A stretch of DNA of 64,000 nucleotides from Cryptomeria japonica. Taxonomy: Eukaryota; Streptophyta; Pinopsida; Cupressales; Cupressaceae. The position numbers were made by a program, and so were the translations under genes. The notes under the pieces are model-generated. The model made no database searches. It was not told where the DNA came from and saw only the letters and a program-made list of their open reading frames with translations. The stretch spans positions 113,709,933-113,773,932 of the forward strand of contig NC_081410.1 of the NCBI RefSeq assembly GCF_030272615.1, given 5' to 3'. Below are positions 43,889 to 56,139 of the stretch, piece after piece. The first letter of the stretch is position 1; each line of letters starts with the position of its first letter.

Positions 43889-45649
43889 ATGGAGACAACC
43901 AAAATTGATAAATGGCGGGACCATCCTCAGGTCTGGGTTTTGTTGCAAGAAGCTAAAATGACTAATTTTATGGAGAGAATGCAAGAGAAACGACTGAAAA
44001 TTACAAGGATTTCCAAAAATGAATGGAATAAGGGCACCTTGACCATTGGTAGTAGGAAGGTCGAGGTGAATGAGACCATGATTGCTGAGGCTATGGGTCT
44101 ACCGATGGATGGAATCATGCTCTATAGGAATAGGAAGCTTTCTGATGCTGCAGTGAAAAAATTCCCTAAGGATGAGGAGGAGAAAGCCAGGCTGGTGAAG
44201 GGAAGTCGCACTTACTACTCCCCTAAGGTAATTAAGTTGATATGGTGATGGATTTTGTTTGCAATTATAGAATTTATCACTTTAGATGGGAGATTTACTA
44301 GGGTTTACAGCTATCATTTTGTTATTCTCAACCATTTTTGGTATAAGGAGAAAATTTCCATCCCATATTATTTGTTCTATGCCCTAAATGTTGGGATAAA
44401 GGATTCTATATCCAACCCCAAAACCAATCCTGCTATGCATGAGGGTCTGATGGTGATTTTGTACAATCACATCAAGAATACCACCGTTCATCTGAACATT
44501 ACAGAGGTTTCTGAGTCAGACAAGGAATTGGAAGATTCAAATGATGATGATGGTGAAGGTTACGATACTGAAGCTGATGTTGAGGATGACCCCCATATCA
44601 TTGGGTTGAGCAAGTGAAGAAGAAAAATAGGGAAAGAGGATCAAAGTAAAGGGTTGGCCAGAAGGAAGCCGAAGGGGGAGGATGATGAAAGATGGTATGA
44701 GGAGGAAGATGAGACTAATGATAATATGGAGACTGACAACGAGGAGGTCCAAATCCTCTCTAGCCAGAAGCATAAAAGGAAAACTCTAAGAAATCAGAAT
44801 GTGGGAGCTAAGAACTGTTCGCCCTTCTCGACTGGTTCTAAGGAGAAGGGCCTGGCTAGGGAGGACACCTCCATGAAGGAAGCTAAGAGTGCAAATTTGA
44901 AGGAGGTGGGTCTGGAGGTGAATGTGGATCCCATGGGAGACAAGGCCCAGGATGGCTCCCATCTGGATATAAACCTTTGCTTCAAAAATGGTAGTGATAG
45001 CTTCAACAAGGTTTTCCTCTTAGTTCGGAAGGAAATAACAAGCATAAAAGACAAGTAAACCCAGGAAGCTGACAAAATTGAAACTTTAGAAGCTATTGGC
45101 ACTGGTAAATTTAGCTTCCTCCCTGAATGTTTAAGTGAACTTACCAAAGAAATCAGTAATGCTGAGGAGATCATTAATTCACAATGTAATAGCTTCTAAA
45201 TCCCAGAGAATGGAGTTGGGACTACTAAAAAAAGGTTGGAAGGGGTAGAGAACACACTCAAGAAGATTGAGTAGCAGATTCATAAGATCTTAAAGGCCAC
45301 CTTTGCAAGCATGAAGGTTCTTATCAGAAAGTTTGATAGTGATCAAGGGGGAAAGGCCTCTAGGGACATCAATGAGGTGAAGGAAGACACCCCTGAAGAT
45401 AAGGAGATTGGTCATGGTAGAAGAACTCGGGTGAGCACCAGAAAAAAGAAAAGCCAAAGCAAGGAGATTGAGGAAATTAAGACGATTGTTGAGAACATGG
45501 AGCAATTGGAGCTGGAAGCTGCTGAGCTGCTTAAGAACTTTATCAAGCCTTGGCTTTTTCTTTATCGGTCCTCTTTGTTGTCTTTTTTTCATTGGCCTTT
45601 CTTTTGCTGGTCAGTTGTCTTTTGTATGTTAGTTGTCTCTTACTTTTTG
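43889..45649 (+). pseudogene. Unrecognised long coding relic downstream of LINE-A
   Basis: One plus-strand frame of about 587 codons from ATG 43,889, with stops at 44,246, 44,615, 45,056 and a few more, but no frameshift visible. The first 120 codons are globular (KWRDHPQVWVLLQEAK, AEAMGLPMDGIMLYRNRKLS, YYSPKVIKLIW). The next segment has LDGRFTRVYSYHFVILNHFW and an acidic end. The middle is charged and low-complexity; near 45,490 there is a coiled-coil-like stretch; the last 30 residues are aromatic and hydrophobic, like a membrane segment. I do not recognise the family. It may be cargo of LINE-A, another repeat, or a host gene copy. Confidence 0.6.
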
Positions 45650-45800
45650 TAGTGCTTTACTGGCTATCTTTTGATCTTATGTTGTAATGGGTTTCAGGGG
45701 CCCATCAAAACCTGTTTTCCCATAATCAAAAATAAGGTTTTTTTAAATCTATTTGGGTATATGCTGCACAAATTATTTCTAGATTTTTTTGTTCAGCTTC

Positions 45801-45996
45801 TATATGTGCCAGTAAATGCATTCATGTGGATTTTATTTATTTTGGCTTGTATATGCACCGGTAAATGCATCCATGTGGAGATTATTCATTTTGGCTTGTA
45901 TATGTGTCGGTAAATGCATCCATGTGGAGTTGATTTATTTTGGCTTGTATATGTGTCGCTAAATGCATCTATGTGGAATTGATTTATTTTGTCTTG
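45801..45996. repeat. 4 x 49-bp tandem repeat
   Basis: Units starting TATATGTGYCRGTAAATGCA at 45,801, 45,850, 45,899 and 45,948, each with a CATGTGGA word and a TTTATTTTGGCTTG end. Divergence between units is low. Confidence 0.88.
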
Positions 45997-47464
45997 ATGA
46001 TGTAATTTTTATTATCATGAATCTTATGTGATGACAAGGTACATTTATTTTTCCAAATTGTTGGTTCCAAGGATTTTGTAACAACGTTTAGATTTAGTTA
46101 AAGTATGATTTGATCTCAAAATAGAGTATCATGGCCATGCTTCTTTTAAAGGAATAGCATATAATTTTCTTTGGAATTGATGTTCTTGGCTTTTATGCAA
46201 ACCACCTCACTTTCTTTAGATCAATCAAATTTTATAGTTCAAGACAAATATGATTATTTTTAGTTATATGATCATTTTTTCTCCTAAAAATCTAGGTGGC
46301 ATTTATCTTATAGCTTATACAAGTGTATTATTGGCCCATAAAATTATAGCTTTAATTTCTTGGAAAGACATACAATACTCATGTTGAAGGGAAACATAGT
46401 TAATCATTTTCTTCTCTACGATCCACAAAGCTTGGGAGGGTGATCCTTGAGATCTCATATAATATAATAAAAGGGAAACATAGTTAATCCCTAACTAAAA
46501 CACTCTATTGGCATCCATAATTATACCTTAAGGATTCATTATTAAACCTATTGACACAAGAATGCACATGCAACCATGAATATAAACTAGTTTATAAAAC
46601 TCCTAATTAGTTCCCCTAACATTACTTACATATGTTTATCTTGGAGGCAACACTAGCATTATTGCATGAGAAAATATGTCCATTTGAGCGTACCTAAGAT
46701 ATTGATTAGTTTGTATTACTAAATCATATGAGTGGGAGCTAATCACTACTCCCATACTAAGAAAAGTAACTAAATAAATAATACACAAGAAATAAGGATT
46801 GTAGTATGGGGTTGCAATACAATGAGAGATATTATTTTACATATATAAAAAAAGGAAACATTACACATCCAAGCATACTTCAACATTCATCTCCAATCAA
46901 GAATATCCCACATCTATCAAGAAAAATAATAATAGACCCTTTACAATACTTTACAACTATGTCAAGCTAACTAGTCCTTATAGCATACATATCAATAAAT
47001 ATGACACGAGAGAGTTCATGGCACAATCCCTCCTAAGTAACCATTACCAACCATGGACAGATATAACCATACAAATACTTAGCTATACTACACCTTTCTA
47101 TAATTTATATACACAAAATATATTTCTCTTACAATGTTGAAACATACTTTAGAAATATTTCTCTACAACACATTTAAGATCCAAGTTAAGGAAATTCAAT
47201 TAATGACCAACTTTTTCCCATCTTGCAAGTATGCATATATATAGAATTTTAGTTTAAAATCTGACTCTTAGGTGTATAAACTTCTATCATCACATCAAGC
47301 TCTATGCCTTATCACAATCGCTATTCTTTTGCAATTAGAAAAATCACACATGTACATAAAGAAAATCCTTTTTGGATTGTAAAATGGTTACTTGGCATAA
47401 AGGGGTAATTTCACCAACCCATAAGTCAAATACATTTAGAAAACAAGCCTCTTAGAGTATAAAT

Positions 47465-47589
47465 AAATATTTATTCAATACATCAATAAATCAATCAATA
47501 AACTCTATATCCCTATAGCAACATGTAAACTCTATAAATATTTATTCAATACATCAATAAATCAATCAATAAACTCCATATCCCTATAG
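47465..47589. repeat. Direct repeat, period 71 bp
   Basis: AAATATTTATTCAATACATC through CTATATCCCTATAG is present at 47,465-47,518 and 47,536-47,589 with one or two differences. The second copy runs straight into the GGTATA microsatellite. Confidence 0.85.
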
Positions 47590-47706
47590 GTATAGGTATA
47601 GGTATAGGTACAGATATAGGTACAAGTATAGGTACAAGTATAGGTACAAGTATAGGTATAGTAGATGCAGGTGCAGGTAGAGGTATAGGTACAATTACAT
47701 GTACAG
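47585..47706. repeat. GGTATA / GGTACAAGTATA microsatellite
   Basis: Imperfect hexamer run (GGTATA)n grading into the 12-mer GGTACAAGTATA and then GCAGGTGCAGGTAGAGGTATA. Open frames through it on the minus strand are artefacts of the repeat. Confidence 0.9.
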
Positions 47707-48814
47707 GTATAGAATATTTGGCATGAAGAGCCCCAAAAATATACACACTCCAAAATTTTCAAGAGCACAAAGCTCCTATCACAAAAGACAATCCTAAAAG
47801 ATTTTTCATGAAAATTTTGGAACTTAAAAAATGTAAGCCTATTGTACCATAGTCTATAGAAGTTGAATGCTAGTTAGAAACACTTAAAACATACATCAGC
47901 AAAATCCACTGGAAGGGGAGAGGACATCTAAACTAAAAATTTTCATGGAAGGGAAAATGAAAAAAAAATGCCATAAGACAAAAGAAAGTATGAATGGTAA
48001 TAATATCACTTTACGATTTAAACTAGGTTTTTTTTTTCAAGGCCCTTAACTCATGATAATAAATACCCAAAATTTCATAAAGTCGTAAGTTGTGATGAAT
48101 TATCCCATTACTCATGTGTGGGCATTGTGGTTAATTTTTTTCTCCTTAAATGAAGATAGGCAGAGTAATTTAAATGTTAGGATAAGCTATGTGATTGGAC
48201 CTATCCCCCTAAAGCCAACGAGATAGAGCCTTATTGTCAAGTAGGCATTTATAGCCCTGACATGGATATCACTTTTACCCCCCTCTAACATTTCTCTACT
48301 GCCAAATAGGCATCTATACCCCTAATATATTTGTTCGCATCACCTCTTTTATCTTTTGATAGATTTAAATTTGTTTCTTCTCTTTCCTTTTCTTCTTTTC
48401 ATATTATAAAGAAGTTGGGTGTCAAAGTGGTAGCATGAGCGGCCTTTAGATTTTTTACTTATCCCAAGAAGTATTAAATTTCCACCTCGTCATCCATGGA
48501 GGCATTAAATGTAAATTTGTCATGTAAGTCCTATGAGAATTCTACCTATACATGATAGGACATTCTGAAATCTATTACTTATCGTTGCAATCATGAGTTA
48601 AGAACAACAACAAGATAATCATGAGTTAATACTTACTTTGCCTAAGGCGTACAATTTACATCATCTGATTCTCAGGAAAATATAATTAAATAGAATACCT
48701 TAATAAACATACTCATGTAAGTGGTGTAGGAATTTATAAAACAAGGCCCATGTTAATTACAGTTATCATTCAAAATTAGCATAGTATAGTGAGAGTAATA
48801 GAAGTACTTTAGAG

Positions 48815-49473
48815 ATGGATACACTTTTGAGGCTGATGGGTTCTAAAAAACAAAGGTCCTTCCTAGGGCAAATAAACGATGCTCGCCTTGAGTATCTGCT
48901 TGAGACCAACAATGACCTCATCAAAGTAGTTATAAAAATGGATTCTGGGAGCTGACTGATATCTCATCCTCCTTTGCGGGTTCTCTATTGGACCTGGGAG
49001 AGCCAAAGGATGACATAGCTAGAATTACATAGGGTTTGTTCAAGAAGGAGTATACTAGCAACCTAGAGAAAATTCTAGAGGTGGCACAATATGGAATAGG
49101 GTTTCCTACCACTACTAACTTTAAAGCACAGCTGGAATGAGACATTGTGGTGCCTTGGAACCCATTTGCCACAATTTCCACACCATGAGCATAGGGGAGC
49201 ACTAGGACCACTCTAGTTTGGCCTTTGGGTTTCTTCGCAAGCTTACTGGAGTAGACCTTGCTTTTGATGCATACTAGATTGAGGAGTTTTGGGTCATGGT
49301 GGATGACGATTAGTGGAACACATATGAGAGCGTGAGGGAGGAAGAGATCCTGGTGATGGAGGACAAGGAGGATAATAGCCAAGACTCAGCTAGTCCTAAC
49401 AAAAATCAACTCTCTCTAGTGGTTGTGTTGATGCTACTGGAGAAAAAAATGAAGCAACAGTCTTTTGTTTTTT
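48815..49473 (+). pseudogene. Unrecognised coding relic
   Basis: Protein-like sequence in three consecutive plus-strand frames: from ATG 48,815 (LMGSKKQRSFLGQIND), a shift near 48,940 to FWELTDISSSFAGSLLDLG and NLEKILEVAQYGIGFPTT, then a shift near 49,165 to SSLAFGFLRKLTGVDLAFDA and YESVREEEILVMEDKEDN. Stops inside are TAG or TGA. The pattern of good composition broken by point stops and two indels indicates a decayed gene. I do not recognise it. The minus-strand ORF over the same interval is a shadow. Confidence 0.45.
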
Positions 49474-50207
49474 GAAAGATGGTGATTTCAAATTGTAAAT
49501 ACAACTCTGGGATGTATATATAATAGAATCTACATATTTTTTCAAACCCTCTTGTTTATGTGTTTATCTCTATTTGCATGCATGAAAAGTAGTTAATAAA
49601 ACAAAAAAAATATTTTTGCATTCTATTGAGATCATAAAAAATCTTATGCATAATGATTTAAAAGATAAAAGACACATTCATTGTATATAGTAACTAATGA
49701 ATGGGTACGAAAATACCTACTTCTGCACTTACCATCCATGGTGGTTTGAAAAAAATTGTCCTCTACCTTAAGGATACTTCAAAAAAATTTAAGAATGATT
49801 TTATAGTTGTGACCAACCTTGTGCGAATCCTAAAAAAAATGACACTTTATTAAAACTATGCATAGCCTTTCAAAAAGGTGATTATGCAGTAGTATTTTGT
49901 GGAAAATAAAGACCAACCTACTTCTACGATTTTCCAAAAATTTAAACTAAATAAATCCATTAATCAGACTTCAAAAATAACTCCCTTTTTCCTTATTCTT
50001 ATATGGCTTTCTTGCTTAAGGGGGTGAATCCAAAAATAAAGGTGAAATAAATTTTTGGTATGTCAGGCCCTTGTTATTTTATGACAAAAAAGAAAAGGCA
50101 TAGCTACGGAAGTATTACTATATAATGAAAAATAGGTAAAATACTACTTCCAATAAGTCATCATTGTATTTGGAAAATGGCAAAGTAAGAACAATTTTAC
50201 CTATTTG
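49474..50207. other. AT-rich spacer
   Basis: Poly(A)-like and T-rich runs, no supportable gene. Confidence 0.5.
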
Positions 50208-50942
50208 TCATGCTAAAAACCTTATGCAACATCTGCACAAGGGCACTACGAGCCATTTCACCTGTGTTGTCGAACTACCACTAGCCGTCACTTCTTCCAA
50301 GGCATATTGGTATTCTTCAGGAGGGGATTCTTTGGGTTTTGTCAGTTCATACCTTCCTTCCAACAAATTGCAGAACGGTTCGAGTTCATGCTAGAAACAA
50401 TAATAATACATATCGCTCTCATCCTGGTAGGCTTTTTGGGTTTCACCTCTACCCTTTTGATGGATGGGGATCTCTTCTTCATCACCGTCGCTATCTTTCT
50501 CAACTTGGTCATCAGGACCTAGGGTCTATTCGAGACTTTCGTCTGTAGTTCGGATGACCATTCTGCCTTCCAAACCATTGATCTACCTTTGTAAAACGCG
50601 ATCATTCCGGGTCGTGTGGAGTTGGACAAAATATTTTTATAGGAAAGGAAGAGATAAATGTCAACCTTGAGTAGGATCTGCCTCTTCGGAGGTAATATCT
50701 TGTTCTGCAAGAACTTCCTCGTTCAATTGATCGAGGGCTAGGATTGGCTTTTGTTCACTCTCTTCTTCCTTGTATTGGAACTGGGGATCTTTGGCCTGAT
50801 AAAATTGGTGTAGCATATTTTCTTTATCAATGGCTTTTAATTTCTTCTATAAATCATACAGGATCTCTCCAGCTGTCGAGAGGAGTTCCCTCTGGTCCAT
50901 AACTAGGCTATCCTGTGGTAAACCATAGGAATAACTTCCCAT
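50208..50942 (-). pseudogene. Unrecognised coding relic, about 245 codons
   Basis: A single minus-strand frame from ATG 50,942 (in-frame TAA just upstream) to a TGA at 50,208, broken by about six stops (TAG/TGA/TAA). The first part has MGSYSYGLPQDSLVMDQREL and an acidic Gln/Glu-rich C-half (QFQYKEEESEQKPILALDQL). The second part has LEGRMVIRTTDESLE, a very acidic stretch near 50,480, and PPEEYQYALEEVTASGSS. Open frames in other registers over this interval have poorer composition. It could be transposon-, virus- or host-derived; I cannot tell. Confidence 0.4.
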
Positions 50943-52953
50943 CGTATTTTCTTAAGAATGCTAGCCTAGAATAAGTCTATTTAGGGTGGACCCACTAGGC
51001 ATGCAATAAAATACTATTGATCCCCAATCGGGTCCAAAGACCCGACAGTTGAGAATTTCCACAAGGGTGGAGCCTATTGCATCCTGTCCAGTATTTTAAA
51101 AGTCAACTCTTCGTCAATAGGGAAAGAAGGCATCCTAAATGGGTAAAAGCACAAAGTTGTGTCCCACTTTTATAAAGGAAATGGTCAATGTTGATTCAAC
51201 ATTTGTATCCCACTTTTATAAAGGAAATGGTCAATGTTGATTCAACATTTTGCATTGAATCAATAGAAAGTGAAATATATGTTTTAAATTTTGAAATGAT
51301 TTAAACTAAGAAAATGTATATTTTTTTGTATATTTTATGTTTGTATTTTTTTTTTAAATGAAAAAATTATTTGAATATACTTCTTATAAAGTAACACTAT
51401 AATTTAGTTGCTGATAAAATACAGTAATAGAAGTTACACAAGGTGTCCCACTTTATATAGTAAATTTTACCTTTTTATCTTCAAATTTATTTTTTGTGTA
51501 TATTGATATCATGAAACTTTAGTGCAAAAATATATTTTTAACTATTTTTATGTATATATATTTTTCAATCAATTTAAAAAAGTGTGTGGAATGAAATATA
51601 ACTCTTTCCATTTGGTATCACTTTTTTTTATTCAAATTAGAAAAGAATTATATCATCTTGACATAGACTCTTTCTTTATTGCAAGTATTTTTTCAAAATG
51701 TTTAAATAAATTTTTATATTTTTCCTTTACAAGATAACCAGCCTTATATTTTAGTTCTCTGGACCTACTTTCAATAAAAATTAAATATAAAAACTAATAA
51801 AAATATTTTTTTATTTTTTTATCGGTAAAACGTTGAAGCTAGAAAATTTTATTAATTTAGACAAGATTACATTCTTTGCTCAGTGCGGGTACCAGTAGGA
51901 AAGCGCCAGTAGGAAAGATTGGAGAAAAACTAATTAAAATATTAAAAGACATATATTTTGTTAAATTCACTTACAAATCTATAAAAGGATATATTTACAA
52001 TTCAAAATAAATATTATTTATAAGAGTAGGAGTTGTTGAAACATTGAGTTTTTCAAAAAATAAAATAAAATTAGTAATTAGACCCAAAGTGGCATAAAAT
52101 ATACATTTAGAAGACAATTCCAATTGGAAAAGTTGTGGCCCATATATAAGATAGCTATAATGCATAGATATAGGCCATAAGTTTGACTAAAATTAATTTT
52201 TAGTCAGAATAACTTAAACTCATTTGTGTTGATAAGTTAGCTTGAAACGTGACACAATTTTGTGCTTTTACCCAAACCTAACCCCATTGGATGACATAAA
52301 GGAAACTCAAAAAAGCAGGGAGATTTTTGGAAACATCCACAAATGATGGTTGCTAAGATTGACTATTGAGCAAACAAGGCGCAATATATGACAATCCCTT
52401 TAATATCGAGAAAAGAATAGATCATACACAAGTTAACTCCGACATAAGACACAATATTTTAATATTATCTTACAGAATGTGCCTTTAAAGGTAGAGCTCA
52501 ACAACAATCTTATAATTTTGAACATGATCCTTTTTAGTTTTGCAACGATGGTATTTTGAAATTTATTTCATGAGCATGAAGGACTGATCTATGCACATGA
52601 TTCACAATAAATCATAAAGGAAAACTCTAGAAAAATGCAAATAGAATTTGACATATAGAATTAACACAAAACAATATTAAGAATATCAAAAAAAGGCAAA
52701 ACATGGCACAATATGCTATCCAGAATAATATTAAGGCTCAATTAGCAATTTTGAGACTTTACAAAATGAAACCGAGTCACTTGATCTACCTATCATTTTT
52801 ACAAAAAGTTTTGGAATATTCAAATCACTTATTCAGAGATCCCATTTCTTTCAAAAGCTAATAAATTTGAGTTTTCAATATCCAACATAAAACTTGGAAG
52901 AAAATAATATCTGATCAGATCATATTTTTTCCAAAAAAAGTCCCCTTCTTTAG
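50943..52953. other. AT-rich spacer with a short tandem duplication
   Basis: No gene supported. At 51,162-51,253 a 46-bp unit (TCCCACTTTTATAAAGGAAA ... GATTCAACATTTG) is present twice in tandem. At 51,885-51,912 the word CCAGTAGGAAAG is duplicated. Confidence 0.6.
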
Positions 52954-53469
52954 TCAACCTCTATCTCTGGCATTTATAGCCCCTTCTACTATATGGAAGA
53001 TAAGATTTTCTTTTGACCACCATTCCGAAAGATCTGATTTGGAATGACAATATCTGACTACTTTCATGTTGGAAGGTTGTGAGTTACAGATCTCGCAAAA
53101 TTGTTGGCATGGTGGGCACATATATTGTGTCGCGTTTCTACATCAAACTTTGGCAACCTCGAACTCTGTGTATCCTTCCTCCGTAGACTTGAAGACATCC
53201 ACTAGGAAACATCAAATTCAAAACTTGATCATCCATCATACATGGCATGCTATTGGAGACTCGAGAAGCCCCCTGTATTGTGTAATCCTCTTTCTTCATC
53301 AAGCCAACACGTGGAGAGTCATTGAAGAGAAGTTGGAGAAGAAAGGATTTTGCTCATCGGGACACATAAAACCACAATGTGTCCCATGCGGCCAACCTCG
53401 TAATAAGGAAAAGAGCTATCCATTAGAAATAAAAGGGGTGAAATGGCGACTATTGTAAAAGGTTTTACA
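52954..53469 (-). pseudogene. Unrecognised coding relic with a cysteine cluster
   Basis: The minus-strand frame ending at 52,954 reads as protein over about 120-170 codons, interrupted mostly by TGA. Downstream of an ATG at 53,322 it shows VDVFKSTEEGYTEFEVAKV and then a Cys cluster CPPCQQFCEIC (C-x2-C-x3-C-x2-C), then SDLSEWWSKENLIFHIVEG. The stops sit where CGA arginine codons are plausible. A 130-codon ORF on the plus strand over the same bases is open, but its composition is not convincing. Family unknown; zinc binding is a guess from the cysteines. Confidence 0.35.
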
Positions 53470-55147
53470 AACACCAAGCTTAATCTTGGTCTTAAATATT
53501 CCATGCACTATATAAAACAGTTTATTGTTCCTTAACAAGTGATTAGAAAAACCTAAATCTAAATACCAAACCTCTTTAATATTGTTTTCAACTCTATCAT
53601 ATGATAAAAAATAAAAAATTCTTAGAGAAGCCTCCTCATCACCATGAACTTAATTAGTAATTATGCTTTCATTGCCTACTTATATTCCCTTTCAAAATGA
53701 CCATACCTATTGCAATGATAACTTGAATATTTCTCTTGTCAAATATAGCTATACCCATACCTATTTCTATAGTTTCTCTTGAATAATTTTAGTACATGTG
53801 TTTTAACCGTGTCCTTTATAGCTTTAACTAGTAATTTTAGAACCTTCATTCTTTACGATCTATAATTTTTGAGGAAAAAACTCTCATGAATCATTTACAT
53901 TAAATTATAAAATGAATAAAGATTTAATGTTAGACATGTTCAATTGTTAGAAAGATATCAAACAAAAAAAATCTATAACTTCAAAAATTTAAAACAACCA
54001 TCTATTCTAATACAAAATAAAAATTTACCAATTAAAAAAATCACAACTAATATTAAAGAAACACTTATAATACATATTAATCATCAATTAAACAATCTAT
54101 TTTGCAAAATTAAAAACTCCATACACAACTTTAAATTTAGGCATAAAAAAATTAAAAAATAAACTAAACAATATTTATTGAAATCTCATACTTTCACATT
54201 GTTTTCTTTGAGAATAACGCACTATACAAAATTAAAATAATTTTCTATAATATATTCTCATACATCAATGAGGTCTTTTAATTAGAGTGATAGTACATCC
54301 TTTAAGAAAAAACCAAAAAGTCTTCTCCTCAAAATATAATTTCTGACTGCTACTATATACATTTTAAAAAGAACGAAAAAACTGCTCCTGAAAATAGGGC
54401 GAAGCATCATTTATGTGCCAATGTGCCATGCTTTTCTCCTTCCAATCATAGGCTCTCTCTCTCTAAACATTTTGTAAGTATTTAAAATTCATAGATATAA
54501 ATTAATTTAAATGTTAAATTATATCAGTTTAGGTGTAAGCTTTATTGTAAGGAGTGGTGTACAGATTGAACCATATAAAATTTGTAACGATTTTGGTTAT
54601 GTGTAAGTATTCTCATACATATGACAGTGAATCAGAAACAAAAACTTTGATATAAAATACTTCGACACAGATAAATATGTTTTTCACTTTTAGAACAGTA
54701 TAAATACTGTAGATTATTATTGAAACTTAAAAAGAGACAAATATTATATTGTAATTGGTTTATGTAAACGAAACAATGATGAAACTGATAAAACTAAATG
54801 AATGGATGAGTAATCAATTTGTGCCCACTTCTCTATCCATTTTCCAACGTAAAATTGATTTGACCATTTTCCTAAGCAAATAAGTAAAAACTACCTTAAT
54901 ACACATAATTTTTTATTCATTCAATTTGTATAAACAGATTACATCAATATGCACTTCAATATAGAGGTCTACCTCAGACTTTATTAAACAAGGGGATCTC
55001 TTTACAGAGATAACAATCCTTAAAAAGAAAAACAGTAATTGGACTGTTTCTTTTATATAGTTAGTGTGTACAAATCTTGAGACTTAAAATAGAATTTTAA
55101 ATATACAATAAGTCTGCATTTCATATACAATCTCTTAAATTGGTGGT
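53470..55147. other. AT-rich spacer
   Basis: No supportable gene. The short ORF near 53,944-54,162 is Lys/Asn/Ile-rich, as expected from AT-rich non-coding DNA. Confidence 0.5.
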
Positions 55148-56139
55148 TTGCATCACTTATCTAATATACTGGATAGGCTTGGGATTACTGCGTTTTTTTC
55201 TTGTGTGTTTTGTGGATATTGTAGGAAATCCATGGATCGTGTGTTCTTGCATTGTCCATTTGCTCTAGATTGTTGGTACTGGTTGTTTGGTATGCTTGGT
55301 TGGTCTTCTGCCATTGGTCCTAATTTATTGTCGCATTTCATGGCTTGGCCTTTGCTGTATTCATCCTCTTTTTATTCCTCTCTTTGGATTGTGGCTCCTT
55401 CTATTGTCATTTGGAACATCTGGCTGGAGAGGAACTCTAGGATTTTTAAGCATAAATCAACTTCATTAGAGGATGTACTTGGCAAGATTTTATCCTCCAT
55501 TTTTTAGTTGTCATTTTCTTACATTTATAAAAATTTCAAATGTCTGAGGTCCTTTTCTCATTGGGATAATTGGGTAACCTGGAAATGGAGATCACTTCGA
55601 GCCATTCCTTCCCATGGGATTTTAACAGCTAGATTATCCTCACTTGCCAAACATAGGATAGCTAAATGGATGTCTCCCCACCAATTCTCATTCAAGTTGA
55701 ATTTTGACGGGGCTGGTAAGGGCAATCCAGGGAAGTCAGGGATTGGGGTGGTCATCTTTGATCATAATTCTAAGATTGTTAAAGTTGTGGGTAAGTCTAT
55801 TGGTATTGGCTCTAACAATGCTACTGAATTTCATGCATTATCTATTGGTCTTGATCTGGCCATTTCTTTGGACATTAAGGATATCATCATTGAAGGGGAT
55901 TCAATGTTGGTCTTCCAGTCAGTCTCTTCTAAGAAATGTGTTTCCTGACATTTACAGTACTTGTTAGAGCGTATTCTTGCATAGTTGAAGTGTTTTTCTA
56001 CCTTTACCATATCTCACTGTTATAGGGAGATAAATGTTATTGTAGATTACTTGGCTAACAGTGTTTTTGTTGAATGTGTTGAGTATTTGGAAGTTCCCCC
56101 TTGGGATATCCCCATGTCTTGCATTAGTATTCTTCTTTA
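55148..56139 (+). pseudogene. LINE-B ORF2 C-terminal relic (zf-RVT, RNase H)
   Basis: zf-RVT: CVFCGYCRKSMDRVFLHCPF and APSIVIWNIWLERNSRIF. After a stop at 55,505 in the same region: FKLNFDGAGKGNPGKSGIGV, then ATEFHALSIGLDLA and IIIEGDSMLVF, which carry the RNase H acidic residues. The tail ends near 56,139 after DYLANSVF, with two TAG/TGA stops. Confidence 0.88.

Larger units (their letters stand above)
45997..48814. other. AT-rich non-coding region
   Basis: No gene on either strand that I can support. Contains a 71-bp-period direct repeat (47,465-47,589) and a GGTATA microsatellite (separate entries), otherwise featureless. Confidence 0.5.

Noticed and set aside
44537-45592. Three minus-strand ORFs of 78 to 126 codons
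   Set aside because: Shadows of the plus-strand relic at 43,889-45,649.
47546-47768. Minus-strand ORFs with Pro-Ile-Pro or Thr-Tyr repeats
   Set aside because: Direct products of the GGTATA microsatellite.
48930-49382. 150-codon minus-strand ORF
   Set aside because: The plus strand shows protein-like sequence with decay; this one has no domain and is likely a shadow.
53066-53458. 130-codon plus-strand ORF
   Set aside because: Composition is unconvincing and the opposite strand reads better as a decayed protein; kept only as a shadow of the minus-strand relic.
53944-54162. Lys/Asn/Ile-rich 72-codon ORF
   Set aside because: Expected from AT-rich non-coding DNA.
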